A model generated the notes under the pieces. The model was not told the origin of the DNA and ran no database searches. It was given only the letters and a program-made list of their open reading frames with translations. From Ferruginibacter sp. (lineage in GTDB: Bacteria > Bacteroidota > Bacteroidia > Chitinophagales > Chitinophagaceae): 64,000 nucleotides of DNA. The position numbers were made by a program, and so were the translations under genes. Location: assembly GCA_013141115.1 (NCBI GenBank), contig JABFRP010000002.1, positions 2,158,647 to 2,222,646 of the forward strand. The letters run 5' to 3'. This document shows, piece after piece, positions 53,819-62,333 of the stretch (position 1 is its first letter; the number at the start of each line of letters is the position of its first letter).

Positions 53819-55222
53819 TTAATTTAATACACTAACATCTTTTTCTATAGTAATAGCTTTTTCTTCTTTTATTTTAGCCCAGCCACCTTGTATGTTTCTT
53901 AAGTTATGAACGCCCTGTCGTTTTATTAACGAAGCGGCAATTACACTGCGGTAGCCGCCGGCACAATGAATATATAAATTCTGGTTATCTTCAAAATTAG
54001 CAATAGTAGCTACATCTGTCATTTCGTTTAACGGAATGTTTTGAGCGCCTTTTACATGGCCATCGGCAAACTCTGTTTCTCTTCTTACATCTACAACCAC
54101 CAAATTTTCATCGTGTGGTATATCCATTGCCAGTTCATCAGCTTCTATGTTAATGATCATATCAACTTTTTCACCGGCTTTTTGCCAGGCTTCAAAACCT
54201 CCTTTTAAATACCCCTGCATTTTATCAAACCCAACTCTTGCTAATCGAACAACAGTATCTTCTTCCATACCGGGTTCAGTAATTAAAATCATTGGCTTAT
54301 CAAAAGGTAATAAACTGCCTGCCCATTCTGCAAAGCGGCCTTCTAAACCAATAAAAATACTGCCGGGTATAAAGCCTTCGGTAAATTTATCAGCGTGCCG
54401 GGTATCTAAAAGCAATATATCTTCATTCAGTAATTTTTTAAATGCAGCAATGCTTAATGGGGTAAGCCCTTTTTGTTTTATGTCTTCCAAACTGTCGTAT
54501 CCTTTCATATTTATTGCTGCATTTACTGCAAAATATTTTGGTGCTTCTGTTAAACCTTCTGTTACAGCTTTAATAAAAGCTTCTTTAGTTTGCGGTTGCA
54601 GCGCATAGTTAGTTTGCTTTTCTTCTGCGATGGTGCTAAAAGTATTAGGGCCTAGATTTTTTCCGCAGCTGCTGCCTGCACCATGTGCCGGATAAACAAT
54701 TACATTATCTGCCAAAGGCAATATTTTATTTTGAATAGTGTCATACATAATGCCGGCTAATTCATCGCTGCTTAAATTACCACTGCTTAAATCGGGCCTG
54801 CCCACATCACCTACAAATAAAGTATCTCCGGTAAAAATAGCATGTGGTTTATCATGCTCATCCCTTAATAAATAGCAGGTACTTTCTATAGTGTGGCCGG
54901 GTGTATGCAATACTTCAAAACTAATTTTACCCAGTTTAAATATTTCGCCATCAGTGCTGCTGTGAATTTTAAAATTTGTTTTTGCTCCGGGGCCATAAAT
55001 AATTGGCGCACCTGTTTGTTTGCTTAAGTCTAAATGGCCACTCACAAAATCAGCATGAAAATGTGTTTCAAAAATATATTTTATGCCTGCATTTCTTTCT
55101 TTAGCCAATGCAATATATTCTTCGGTATCTCTTAACGGATCAATAATAGCCACTTCGCCTTCGCTCTCAATATAGTAAGCCGCTTCACTCAGGCAACTGG
55201 TGTATAATTGCTTAATAAACAT
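53819..55222 (-). CDS. MBL-fold hydrolase with two rhodanese domains
   Basis: A 467-residue protein. The MBL domain (1-235) shows ETHFHADFVSGH near residue 54 and HTPGHTIEST near 110, as in persulfide dioxygenases and glyoxalase II-like enzymes. Two rhodanese domains follow (about 260-355 and 370-460). The second has a complete active loop CAGGYRS; the first has no cysteine in the matching place (LITEPGMEEDTV) and is probably a structural domain. Proteins of this type act in sulfide and persulfide metabolism. The enzyme reaction is inferred from domain make-up. Confidence 0.9.
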   Translation of the reverse strand: MFIKQLYTSCLSEAAYYIESEGEVAIIDPLRDTEEYIALAKERNAGIKYIFETHFHADFVSGHLDLSKQTGAPIIYGPGAKTNFKIHSSTDGEIFKLGKISFEVLHTPGHTIESTCYLLRDEHDKPHAIFTGDTLFVGDVGRPDLSSGNLSSDELAGIMYDTIQNKILPLADNVIVYPAHGAGSSCGKNLGPNTFSTIAEEKQTNYALQPQTKEAFIKAVTEGLTEAPKYFAVNAAINMKGYDSLEDIKQKGLTPLSIAAFKKLLNEDILLLDTRHADKFTEGFIPGSIFIGLEGRFAEWAGSLLPFDKPMILITEPGMEEDTVVRLARVGFDKMQGYLKGGFEAWQKAGEKVDMIINIEADELAMDIPHDENLVVVDVRRETEFADGHVKGAQNIPLNEMTDVATIANFEDNQNLYIHCAGGYRSVIAASLIKRQGVHNLRNIQGGWAKIKEEKAITIEKDVSVLN

Positions 55223-55246
55223 AAATTAAAAATTTGCTGTAAAGAT

Positions 55247-55286
55247 AAAAATAAAAAGGCGTTCCGGTTAGTAGTCCGGAACGCCT
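55247..55286 (-). terminator. Intrinsic terminator of the ArsR gene
   Basis: AGGCGTTCCGG and CCGGAACGCCT form a perfect 11-bp GC-rich stem (55257-55267 with 55276-55286). On the minus strand TTTTTATTTTTATC follows. It separates the ArsR gene from the downstream MBL-rhodanese gene. Confidence 0.9.
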
Positions 55287-55305
55287 GATCATTACTTTTT
55301 AAATG

Positions 55306-55659
55306 TTAACCAACAAGTTGCTTAACGAAAGTATCTATTTCTTCAATCCGCTTAAAATTTACTGCATAGTAAATAAATTTACCATCACGCTGGGTAGTAA
55401 CAATACCGGCTTTTCTTAAGATAGCCAGATGTTGCGATGCAACTGATTGCTCCAGGCGCAAACGAACATAAATTTCGGTAACAGTAATCTTTTTTTCTTC
55501 TTCAATTAACTTTAATAATTGCTGACGAAGTTTGTGGTTTAATGCTCTTAAAACAAGCGCAGCTTTTTTTAAAGAATGATAATCCACGTTGATAGAAGAC
55601 TCGGACGAGGGTTTGGAGGACAGCGTAGCCGACTCCGGTGATTGGGTTGCAACCATCAT
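55306..55659 (-). CDS. ArsR family winged-helix regulator
   Basis: A 117-residue regulator. The N-terminal 25 residues are serine-rich and flexible; the wHTH core includes LNHKLRQQLLKLIEEEKKITVTEI and the recognition helix EQSVASQHLAILRKAG near 70-85. There is no cysteine at all, so it lacks both the metal-binding Cys site of ArsR/SmtB sensors and the thiol pair of BigR-type sulfur sensors. It is upstream of the MBL-rhodanese gene but ends at its own terminator. The signal it senses is unknown. Confidence 0.9.
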   Translation of the reverse strand: MMVATQSPESATLSSKPSSESSINVDYHSLKKAALVLRALNHKLRQQLLKLIEEEKKITVTEIYVRLRLEQSVASQHLAILRKAGIVTTQRDGKFIYYAVNFKRIEEIDTFVKQLVG

Positions 55660-55785
55660 AAGACTTAAATTTTAATTATGCTTGAACAATATTTGAACAC
55701 TCAAATATACAAATAATTGATTATGCAACTATGTTTTTTTTATATTTTATTATAAAAAATGTCTTTTACAGTTAAGCCTAATCTT

Positions 55786-56457
55786 TTATATTTTATCCTG
55801 AAATTCTTTTAAATAGAAAGGCTCGCTATAAGCAAGGTTGGTAAAACGCTGTTGCAGCCAGTAATTATAAGATAATTGAGCCATTGCCGCTGCAAGGTTT
55901 GACGTATTAGTGAACGAGGCATTTGGATGCTTGCAAAGGGTTTCCCATTTAGCAGCGCCGCTTCCAAAAAAAGTAATTTTATGTTCTTTTAATTGGGCAT
56001 CAAAAGAGTTTTCTTGCAATATCATTGCACAAGGATCAAGCATCGCAATCAATTGCTGATTATAGATGGCCGTAAATACTTCCATTCTTCTGGCATCAAT
56101 CATCGGGCAAAATAATATTTCTTCAGGCGTACTTAAATTTTGCTGTGCAGCAATAGTTAATACCTCTAATGTACTGATTGCAATTAAAGGTTTATTTAAC
56201 GCATAACACAATCCTTTTGCACTAGCCATACCTACTCTTAACCCTGTGTACGATCCTGGCCCTGCGGTAACTGCAATTGCATCAACATCTTTCAATAATA
56301 CAGCAGCCGATTGTGTTAATTGCTTAATAGCTACCTGTAAAAATGATGCATGGTCTTTTTGCAGATCATTATGTAATGATTGTAGTACAATACCATCTTT
56401 AGCAAAGTTTACCTGTGCAGTTTCGGTAGCAGTATCAATATTTAATATAAGGCTCAT
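55786..56457 (-). CDS. tsaB: tRNA threonylcarbamoyladenosine synthesis protein TsaB
   Basis: TsaB is the ASKHA-fold partner of TsaD in t6A synthesis. The 223-residue product has NIDTATETAQV at its start and the signature AVTAGPGSYTGLRVGMASAKGL near residues 64-84, broken here by the GPGSYTGLR loop. It overlaps the upstream gene by one base (TAATG), suggesting translational coupling. Together with tsaE at 18078 the window holds two of the t6A proteins. Confidence 0.94.
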   Translation of the reverse strand: MSLILNIDTATETAQVNFAKDGIVLQSLHNDLQKDHASFLQVAIKQLTQSAAVLLKDVDAIAVTAGPGSYTGLRVGMASAKGLCYALNKPLIAISTLEVLTIAAQQNLSTPEEILFCPMIDARRMEVFTAIYNQQLIAMLDPCAMILQENSFDAQLKEHKITFFGSGAAKWETLCKHPNASFTNTSNLAAAMAQLSYNYWLQQRFTNLAYSEPFYLKEFQDKI

Positions 56458-57071
56458 TAATTATTTTGTATTGCTTTAAGTAACATGGGGGCTGGCTGAT
56501 AACGCTTATCCAACAAGCTTAATTTTTGTAAAAGGACAACAATATTATTAAGGCCAATTTTTTGCGCCCATTCAAACGGGCCGTATGGGTAATTGGTACC
56601 TAATTTCATTGCGGTATCAATTTCCACAGTAGTACTCACTTCATCGCCCAATGCAAAATAAGCTTCATTAATTATCATGGCAACAATTCTTGCAGAAATA
56701 AAACCGGGCTCATCTTTAACTGGCTGTATTTTTTTATTGAGTTTTTGGGCCACTGCTTTGCAATCATCATTAATTACTCCTGCAATTTCCCATACAGGCC
56801 TTTGTAAAAAAGTTTGCCAGCCATTTAGCCTGAATACATTCTCAGGGGCATTTAATTCCTGCAAAGTTGTAGTAACGCTGTTGATAAAAACAGGTTTTGT
56901 AGTTGCTGAGTAATTAAGCAAACTGGGTTGCACTAAAACAAAAAATGCAGCTGCATCAGGATAACTGGTAAAAGAAAAATCGGTATCGGCTTTTATCCAC
57001 TGCACATCAGTACTGCTGCCTGCAGTTAACTCTTGCCACTGATTGGCCGATGCAATAACAACAATAGTCAT
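56457..57071 (-). CDS. Orphan 3-hydroxyacyl-CoA dehydrogenase C-terminal-like protein
   Basis: A 204-residue protein. The C-terminal half resembles the helical 3HCDH domain (EPGFISARIVAMIINEAYFALGDEV near 120-145; TAMKLGTNYPYGPFEWAQKIG near 153). The N-terminal half is short and lacks the GxGxxG NAD motif, so it cannot work as an ordinary dehydrogenase alone. It may be a degraded or regulatory paralogue. Its coupling with tsaB (overlap TAATG) is odd. The promoter box TATTTTTG (57092-57085) lies 13 bases before the ATG, back to back with ridA. Confidence 0.8.
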   Translation of the reverse strand: MTIVVIASANQWQELTAGSSTDVQWIKADTDFSFTSYPDAAAFFVLVQPSLLNYSATTKPVFINSVTTTLQELNAPENVFRLNGWQTFLQRPVWEIAGVINDDCKAVAQKLNKKIQPVKDEPGFISARIVAMIINEAYFALGDEVSTTVEIDTAMKLGTNYPYGPFEWAQKIGLNNIVVLLQKLSLLDKRYQPAPMLLKAIQNN

Positions 57072-57108
57072 TTATTATTTTTTGCAAAAATAGGTGGTTA
57101 CAAAAAGA

Positions 57109-57116
57109 TATATTTG
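57109..57116 (+). promoter_or_regulatory. Putative -7 box of ridA
   Basis: TATATTTG matches TAnnTTTG, 23 bases before ATG 57140. A minus-strand TATTTTTG at 57085-57092 serves the divergent gene, so the two promoters share a 68-base gap. Confidence 0.5.
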
Positions 57117-57139
57117 CATTTCGACTAAATAAACAAGCG

Positions 57140-57520
57140 ATGGCAAAAGAAATAATTAACACCAACAATGCACCGGCACCAATTGGCCCTTACAACCAGG
57201 CTGTTTTAGCCGGTAATTTACTTTTTATATCGGGCCAGGTAGCACTAAAACCCGGTACCGGCGAGTTGGCAATGGCTGATATTATTGAAGAAACCCACCA
57301 GGTAATGCAAAACCTTAAGGCGGTACTAACGGAAGCTTCGATGGATTTTAGCAACGTAGTTAAAACCACCATTTTTTTAAGCGATATGAATTTATTTGGC
57401 CAGGTAAATGAAATTTATGGTAAATATTTCAGCGGCGATTTTCCGGCAAGAGAAACTGTGGCAGTAAAAGGCTTGCCTAAAAATGTAAATGTGGAAATAA
57501 GCATGATCGCTTCTAAATAA
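57140..57520 (+). CDS. RidA family enamine/imine deaminase
   Basis: A 126-residue RidA/YjgF protein, which hydrolyses reactive enamines such as 2-aminoacrylate made by PLP enzymes. Landmarks are APAPIGPYNQAVLAGNLLFISGQ near residue 11 (split by a turn), the catalytic arginine in PARETVAVKGLP near 107 and the closing VEISMIASK. Length and motifs are canonical. It is a housekeeping gene. Confidence 0.95.
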   Translation: MAKEIINTNNAPAPIGPYNQAVLAGNLLFISGQVALKPGTGELAMADIIEETHQVMQNLKAVLTEASMDFSNVVKTTIFLSDMNLFGQVNEIYGKYFSGDFPARETVAVKGLPKNVNVEISMIASK

Positions 57521-57523
57521 TTA

Positions 57524-58036
57524 TCATAGTTCGGGCAAGTTATTTACCGTGCATTGTATCACCGGTCTTTCATCTTTTGGAACCAATACAATAATATTGG
57601 TTTTGAGGGTTTCGCCATTACGGAAAATGTAGCCGGCCTTAACGGCTTTGGTAATTTCTTTTCCAGCCTCCTGCATTTTTACATTAACATAAAAATCTCT
57701 GGCTTTAACAGTACCCGATTTTGCAGTTAACCTTTTGCCATTGGCATTGACACAATTAAAACCGGCAATTAAATTGGCCAATTGCGATGACTGTAAAGAA
57801 ACCCGTTCGGCATAAATTTTTGTACAGCCACTTTTGTTGCTGGCGTAAAGTGTAATTTCAAACCGGCTGTATGCTTCGTCTTTTACATTTTTAATTTGTT
57901 CGTTTTTTATAAAATAACCATATTCAATACCATCAATCGTTTCAGGTTTTTTTTCTTCCAGATCGGTTATTTGGCACATAACCTGTAAAGTGCAAAGCAA
58001 AATAACAGGTATTAAAAAAGAAATTTTACTAATCAT
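57524..58036 (-). CDS. Unrecognised secreted protein
   Basis: A 170-residue protein with a signal peptide (ISFLIPVILLCTLQVMCQ). The mature part is strand-rich (YSRFEITLYASNKSGCTKIYAERVSL) and has three cysteines. I recognise no family. It converges with ridA, 3 bases apart, and is divergent from the D-2-hydroxyacid dehydrogenase gene. Confidence 0.65.
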   Translation of the reverse strand: MISKISFLIPVILLCTLQVMCQITDLEEKKPETIDGIEYGYFIKNEQIKNVKDEAYSRFEITLYASNKSGCTKIYAERVSLQSSQLANLIAGFNCVNANGKRLTAKSGTVKARDFYVNVKMQEAGKEITKAVKAGYIFRNGETLKTNIIVLVPKDERPVIQCTVNNLPEL

Positions 58037-58081
58037 AAATCAGGTTTAATTTTACAGGTAAGATAAAAATAATTTTACAGA

Positions 58082-59014
58082 ATGGATAACGAAAGAATAG
58101 TAATTGTTACGGCTAATGCACACCAATTTCTTATTGACAGTTTACAAAATAAAGGGTATAAGGTTTTGTATCTTCCCGAAATAAGCTATGGCGAATTACA
58201 GGCTTTAGTAAGTGAAGCTGAAGGCTTAATTGTTACCACAAGATTAGCGATTGATAAAAATATTTTAGATAGTGCTGCAAAACTTAAATGGATTGGCCGC
58301 CTGGGTAGTGGTATGGAATTGATTGATGTGGACTATGCCACTGCAAAAGGCATACAATGTGTGAGTAGCCCGGAAGGAAACCGTAATGCAGTGGCAGAAC
58401 ATGCTATGGGTATGTTATTGTGCTTACTGAATAAAATTTTCAGCAGTAGTATAGAAGTAAAAAATGGTCAGTGGATAAGAGATGTCAACCGGGGTACAGA
58501 ATTAAGTGGCAAAACAGTGGGCATTATTGGTTTTGGAAACACCGGCAGTTCTTTCGCCAAACTATTATCATCTTTTGATGTAACAGTTTTGGCTTATGAT
58601 AAATATAGATTTGGTTTTGGCGGTGGTTATATTAAAGAAGCCAACCTGGAGCAAATTTGCCGTTACGCAGATGTAATAAGTTTTCATTTGCCTTTAACCA
58701 GCGAAACCACTTATATGGCTGATAACGATTTTTTTAACGCAGTACAACAAAAGCCGGTTTTAATAAATACCTGCCGTGGAAAAGTAATAGACACTGCAGC
58801 TTTAATAACGGCATTAAAGGAAAATAAAATTTCTGGCGCTGCTTTAGACGTTATAGAAAATGAAAAACTGAAAACACTATCTGTAACAGAAAGGGAACAA
58901 CTGGATTACCTTACCGCTCAAACCAATGTAATTGTAACACCGCATATTGCCGGCTACAGCCACGAGGCATTTTATAAAATGAGTGCCATAGTACTGGAAA
59001 AGCTGGGTATATAA
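58082..59014 (+). CDS. D-2-hydroxyacid dehydrogenase, phosphoglycerate dehydrogenase-like
   Basis: A 310-residue NAD-dependent enzyme. The Rossmann motif [19 protein letters not shown] is near residue 140. [16 protein letters not shown] near 233 carries the catalytic arginine and HIAGYSHEA near 297 the histidine. It has a PGDH or hydroxypyruvate reductase fold, without the ACT domain of SerA. Substrate is unknown; serine synthesis is one option, but serC is not adjacent. Confidence 0.9.
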   Translation: MDNERIVIVTANAHQFLIDSLQNKGYKVLYLPEISYGELQALVSEAEGLIVTTRLAIDKNILDSAAKLKWIGRLGSGMELIDVDYATAKGIQCVSSPEGNRNAVAEHAMGMLLCLLNKIFSSSIEVKNGQWIRDVNRGTELSGKTVGIIGFGNTGSSFAKLLSSFDVTVLAYDKYRFGFGGGYIKEANLEQICRYADVISFHLPLTSETTYMADNDFFNAVQQKPVLINTCRGKVIDTAALITALKENKISGAALDVIENEKLKTLSVTEREQLDYLTAQTNVIVTPHIAGYSHEAFYKMSAIVLEKLGI

Positions 59015-59023
59015 AAATTTTAG

Positions 59024-59031
59024 TACTTTTG
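59024..59031 (+). promoter_or_regulatory. -7 box upstream of greA
   Basis: TACTTTTG matches TAnnTTTG. Transcription would begin near 59038, at the first base of the hairpin at 59038-59070. Confidence 0.5.
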
Positions 59032-59037
59032 TACCAC

Positions 59038-59078
59038 ATGCAACGCTTTAGGCAATCTGAGGCGTTGTATTTTTTTTC
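59038..59078 (+). terminator. Hairpin plus T-run in the greA upstream region
   Basis: ATGCAACGC (59038-59046) pairs with GCGTTGTAT (59062-59070), 9 bp with one G-T pair, followed by an eight-T run. It may end transcripts from the 58082 gene, or act as an attenuator in the greA leader, since a -7 box lies just before it. Confidence 0.7.
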
Positions 59079-59098
59079 TCTTTACTAAAAGAATTTTT

Positions 59099-59572
59099 AT
59101 GAGCGCAACGAATTATGTAAAAAAAGACACTTTTGAAAAAATGAAGGAAGAACTTCATTTGATGAAGAGTGTAGACAGGCCAGCTGCCAGTAAAGCCATT
59201 GCCGAAGCCAGGGAAAAAGGTGACTTAAAAGAAAATGCTGAATATGATGCTGCAAAAGAAGCCCAAGGTATGTTAGAAGCAAAAATAAAATACCTGGAAG
59301 GCGTAATTGCTACTGCACGTATTTTGGATGAGACCAATATTGATACCAGTAAAGTAAGCATACTTACCAAAGTATCCCTTACCAATATGGGTACTAAAAA
59401 GAAAGTTACTTACCAGATCGTTTCAGAAAAAGAGGCCGATTTAAAGCTGGGTAAAATTTCAGTTACCTCTCCAATAGGTAAAAGCTTATTAGGTAAAGTA
59501 ATTGGCGATGTGGTAGATGTAATAGTGCCGGCCGGAACCTTGAAATTTAAAGTGGAAGATATTACCATCTAG
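59099..59572 (+). CDS. greA: Transcription elongation factor GreA
   Basis: GreA rescues backtracked RNA polymerase by stimulating transcript cleavage. The 157-residue product has the N-terminal coiled coil with AREKGDLKENAEYDAAKEAQ near residue 40, where the acidic tip residues lie, and a C-terminal domain with SPIGKSLLGKVIGDVV near 125. GreB is less likely from the length and tip sequence. Confidence 0.95.
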   Translation: MSATNYVKKDTFEKMKEELHLMKSVDRPAASKAIAEAREKGDLKENAEYDAAKEAQGMLEAKIKYLEGVIATARILDETNIDTSKVSILTKVSLTNMGTKKKVTYQIVSEKEADLKLGKISVTSPIGKSLLGKVIGDVVDVIVPAGTLKFKVEDITI

Positions 59573-59590
59573 TTTTTAAAATTTATTTTT

Positions 59591-59619
59591 AAAGCCCATT
59601 CTTTTTGGATGGGCTTTTT
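59591..59619 (+). terminator. Intrinsic terminator after greA
   Basis: AAAGCCCATTC pairs with GGATGGGCTTT (one G-T pair) around a T-rich loop, followed by TT and a C-rich break. It ends the greA transcript before the HIT gene. Confidence 0.85.
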
Positions 59620-59644
59620 CTATTGTATCTTTAGCAAAAAAGTA

Positions 59645-60037
59645 ATGACCATCTTTTCTAAAATAATTGCCGGGCAAATACCTTGTTATAAAGTTGCAGA
59701 AAATGAAAAGTTTTTTGCCTTTTTAGATATTGAACCCATAGTTAAAGGCCATGTGCTGATAGTACCAAAATTAGAAACCGATAAAATATTTGATGTGCCT
59801 GATGAATACCTTGCAGAAATACTACTGTTTGCAAAACCCATTGCTCATGCTATTGAAAAAGTATTTGATTGCAACAGGTGTGGTATTACGGTAATGGGCC
59901 TGGAAGTGCCGCATGCACATTTGCATTTAGTGCCTATAAACTCTGCCGGTGATTTAAACTTTACCAAACATAAAAGCAAGGCTACTGCCGAAGAGTTGAA
60001 AATTGTGCAAGAAAAAATTATGCAACATCTTTCGTAG
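59645..60037 (+). CDS. HIT family nucleotide-binding hydrolase
   Basis: A 130-residue HIT protein from ATG 59645; the open frame to 59609 lies inside the greA terminator and is not credible. It starts MTIFSKIIAGQIPCYKVAE and has the nucleotide-binding triad HAHLHLVPI near residue 98. HIT enzymes hydrolyse dinucleotides or AMP-linked compounds; HinT-like is likely. It has a possible -7 box TATCTTTA near 59626. Confidence 0.93.
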   Translation: MTIFSKIIAGQIPCYKVAENEKFFAFLDIEPIVKGHVLIVPKLETDKIFDVPDEYLAEILLFAKPIAHAIEKVFDCNRCGITVMGLEVPHAHLHLVPINSAGDLNFTKHKSKATAEELKIVQEKIMQHLS

Positions 60038-60055
60038 ATGAGGATGTGTATTAAT

Positions 60056-60295
60056 TCAAAATGGTTTGTCTGGTAAGAAATCTTTGGGAGAACATTCTAG
60101 TATCTTTGCCAGTTCATTTAAATGGTTAAGATTGTATTTAGCTCTGTACTTTGGGTTTTCTATATCTCCAATAAACCCAACTGATACTTCCAGTAAATAA
60201 GCTAATTCTTTTTGGGAAATACCTTTTGCAAGTCTTTTTTCCCTTACAGCATTTATTACATACTGTTCAATTTTACTATGGTATTGCGGCGACAT
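60056..60295 (-). CDS. XRE-type helix-turn-helix regulator
   Basis: A 79-residue regulator from ATG 60295; the frame continues five codons to a TTG at 60310. The HTH is ISQKELAYLLEVSVGFIGDIENP (residues about 25-45, broken by the turn), followed by LNELAKILECSPKDFLPD. It has no ligand domain. It is on the strand opposite to the next lipoprotein gene and close to its upstream region, so it might control that gene, which is only inference. Confidence 0.85.
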   Translation of the reverse strand: MSPQYHSKIEQYVINAVREKRLAKGISQKELAYLLEVSVGFIGDIENPKYRAKYNLNHLNELAKILECSPKDFLPDKPF

Positions 60296-60415
60296 TATTG
60301 TACGCCACAAGTACGCATCTTATTAAAAATATTTTGCACACACCTGTATGTGTATTATATTGCATTATATTATTTAGATCATCTCATTAATTTGACCAAG
60401 CTAAAACATCTGAAA

Positions 60416-61630
60416 ATGAACAAATTTTTTATGGGCTTTTTCTTTGCCTTTATTGCAATAGCTATGCTATTAGGGTGTAAAAAAGAAACAACAGAAACAA
60501 GTTCACTTATCGCATCTGAAAAGCCTATTCAAAAAATTAAGGCGTGGTACAACGCAGCACCTTCAGAATCAAAGACTCAAACTGTAGAAGTAAATGGCAA
60601 TAAAATTAAAATTGCAGCAATACCCTTTTGGGAAGAAGCAAAATATTATGTAGAGAGAAATATAATAATTGCACCTATAAAAATTGGGGCAGGGCATAAT
60701 GATGCAGCAACCTTTAAGTATTTGATTGCAAAATATGATGGAAACGGAGACATAATAGAAGTAAATTATTATAAAGTTGCACCACAAAAAATAATTTTAC
60801 CACCAAAATATTTAACTATTGATAACATAGAACTTGCTACAAGAGTTGTAAGCGATAATAGTAGGGTAAGCGATTTTACCGGTTCTATTGTAAAATACAA
60901 CAGCAATAATAAACTTTTAGCTACTTCTACTTATCAGAAAGGAATATTAATTAATATGGAAAGGGATGAACAAAATACCCCTGGAGAAGTAGTTTTAAAC
61001 GTAGCGCCAACAGTATGTAGCTCGTATATAGTTGATTCATGGTGGGTAACTTATCTAAACGGTGTAGCAATAGAAGTAGAACACTTATATTCAACAACTT
61101 ATTCAACATGTCCTGGTGAGGGAGGGGGGAGTGGTGGTGGCAATTCTCCTGTAACTGATTCTATAGTAGGGTATGTAACTGATAATTACTTAGCAATTTG
61201 TCCGGATAATTTTGATTTTACAAGTAGTGGCACAGGCAATTTATGGCAGGGAGCCGGCATATCGAGTGTTCATTCTGATTTATCATTTACTGATTTTAGA
61301 ACTAATACAAGTTTTCTAAAAGGCATAACCATGCCAACATTATATGTTGAGATGCAATACAAAAATCAAAGTGGAACAGTTGTTATTACGCCTGCTCAGG
61401 CAAAGGCAAAAGCCGCTGAAGCTATTAATAGAGGAAATTTAGAGGCGAGAGAATATTTTAAAACTCATCCTTATGCGCCAATTTTAGATTTACAGACAGT
61501 ATGGTTAAATGCATCTAATAGTAAATTAGCGGCACTTACTAATGGTTTGGGTACAGTTTCCGGGTCTGTTAATCATTCATACCCGACAGTTATTGTAAAT
61601 ACCTATTTATCGGGCTGTCCTGCGTATTAA
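60416..61630 (+). CDS. Unrecognised large lipoprotein with glycine-rich linker
   Basis: A 404-residue lipoprotein from ATG 60416; the open frame to 60212 overlaps the XRE gene and lacks a signal. The signal ends in AMLLGCKK. An N-terminal domain (about 30-225) ends at a Gly/Ser linker (GEGGGSGGGNSP, near 233), then a second domain (about 250-404) ending SGCPAY. The layout is that of secreted two-domain Bacteroidota proteins. I do not recognise either domain. Confidence 0.7.
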   Translation: MNKFFMGFFFAFIAIAMLLGCKKETTETSSLIASEKPIQKIKAWYNAAPSESKTQTVEVNGNKIKIAAIPFWEEAKYYVERNIIIAPIKIGAGHNDAATFKYLIAKYDGNGDIIEVNYYKVAPQKIILPPKYLTIDNIELATRVVSDNSRVSDFTGSIVKYNSNNKLLATSTYQKGILINMERDEQNTPGEVVLNVAPTVCSSYIVDSWWVTYLNGVAIEVEHLYSTTYSTCPGEGGGSGGGNSPVTDSIVGYVTDNYLAICPDNFDFTSSGTGNLWQGAGISSVHSDLSFTDFRTNTSFLKGITMPTLYVEMQYKNQSGTVVITPAQAKAKAAEAINRGNLEAREYFKTHPYAPILDLQTVWLNASNSKLAALTNGLGTVSGSVNHSYPTVIVNTYLSGCPAY

Positions 61631-61791
61631 GCCACCTGGTTAAAACGGCTCAGCCAAAAAAAATATTTTATGATAAGCAAGTTAAAGTGACAATATTATG
61701 TAAACCTTGCAGAGGCAATTGGAAATTAGCAAGGTGTAAGAGTTTTTTTACAACCACCTTATTTTACTAACTTTAAATAAATAAGTACATC

Positions 61792-62322
61792 ATGTTACTA
61801 AGAACCCTCTTTATTACATTTATTACTGTAAGCCAGCTTTTGCATTACGCAAAAGCTCAAACGGATAGTTTAAATGAATTTGAAGGGATATTTTTTTATT
61901 ATGAAACAGAGTCGTCTATACCACAAGAAGTTTTTTTACTGCCCTGTAAAGTAGCCTGCAAAGGCAGTTTTGCAGATTTTGCCGACAGTACTATAAAAAA
62001 TTACAAAGGTAAATTAGTGGAGATTTATTTTCAGGCCATGCGCTGGACAATGCCCAGTTTTTTACAAGAAGTGGAGCGAATGAACTACATAGCCTGCAAA
62101 CGGTTATCATCTACTGGGGGTTCTTTTAACATGCCTATGCGTATAAGCGCCGGAAAAATTTTTGCTAATGCTCCTGATTTTCTAAAACTTCATGAATATG
62201 CTGAGAACAATACAGATTTTGTGCTTGAATATAATACGGTTAAGTATAATTTTATCTCGTATGATTTTGATGTAGAAAAAAAAGGCCTGCCTGTATCTTT
62301 TGAGCCTCTTTATGTGAAGTAA
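61792..62322 (+). CDS. Unrecognised exported protein
   Basis: A 176-residue protein with a signal peptide ending near YAKAQ. The mature part is aromatic-rich (EGIFFYYETESSIPQEVFLLPC) with three cysteines and no recognised domain. It converges with the response regulator gene, 11 bases apart. It follows the lipoprotein gene by 161 bases in which I see no gene. Confidence 0.65.
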   Translation: MLLRTLFITFITVSQLLHYAKAQTDSLNEFEGIFFYYETESSIPQEVFLLPCKVACKGSFADFADSTIKNYKGKLVEIYFQAMRWTMPSFLQEVERMNYIACKRLSSTGGSFNMPMRISAGKIFANAPDFLKLHEYAENNTDFVLEYNTVKYNFISYDFDVEKKGLPVSFEPLYVK

Positions 62323-62333
62323 ATAACTTCACT

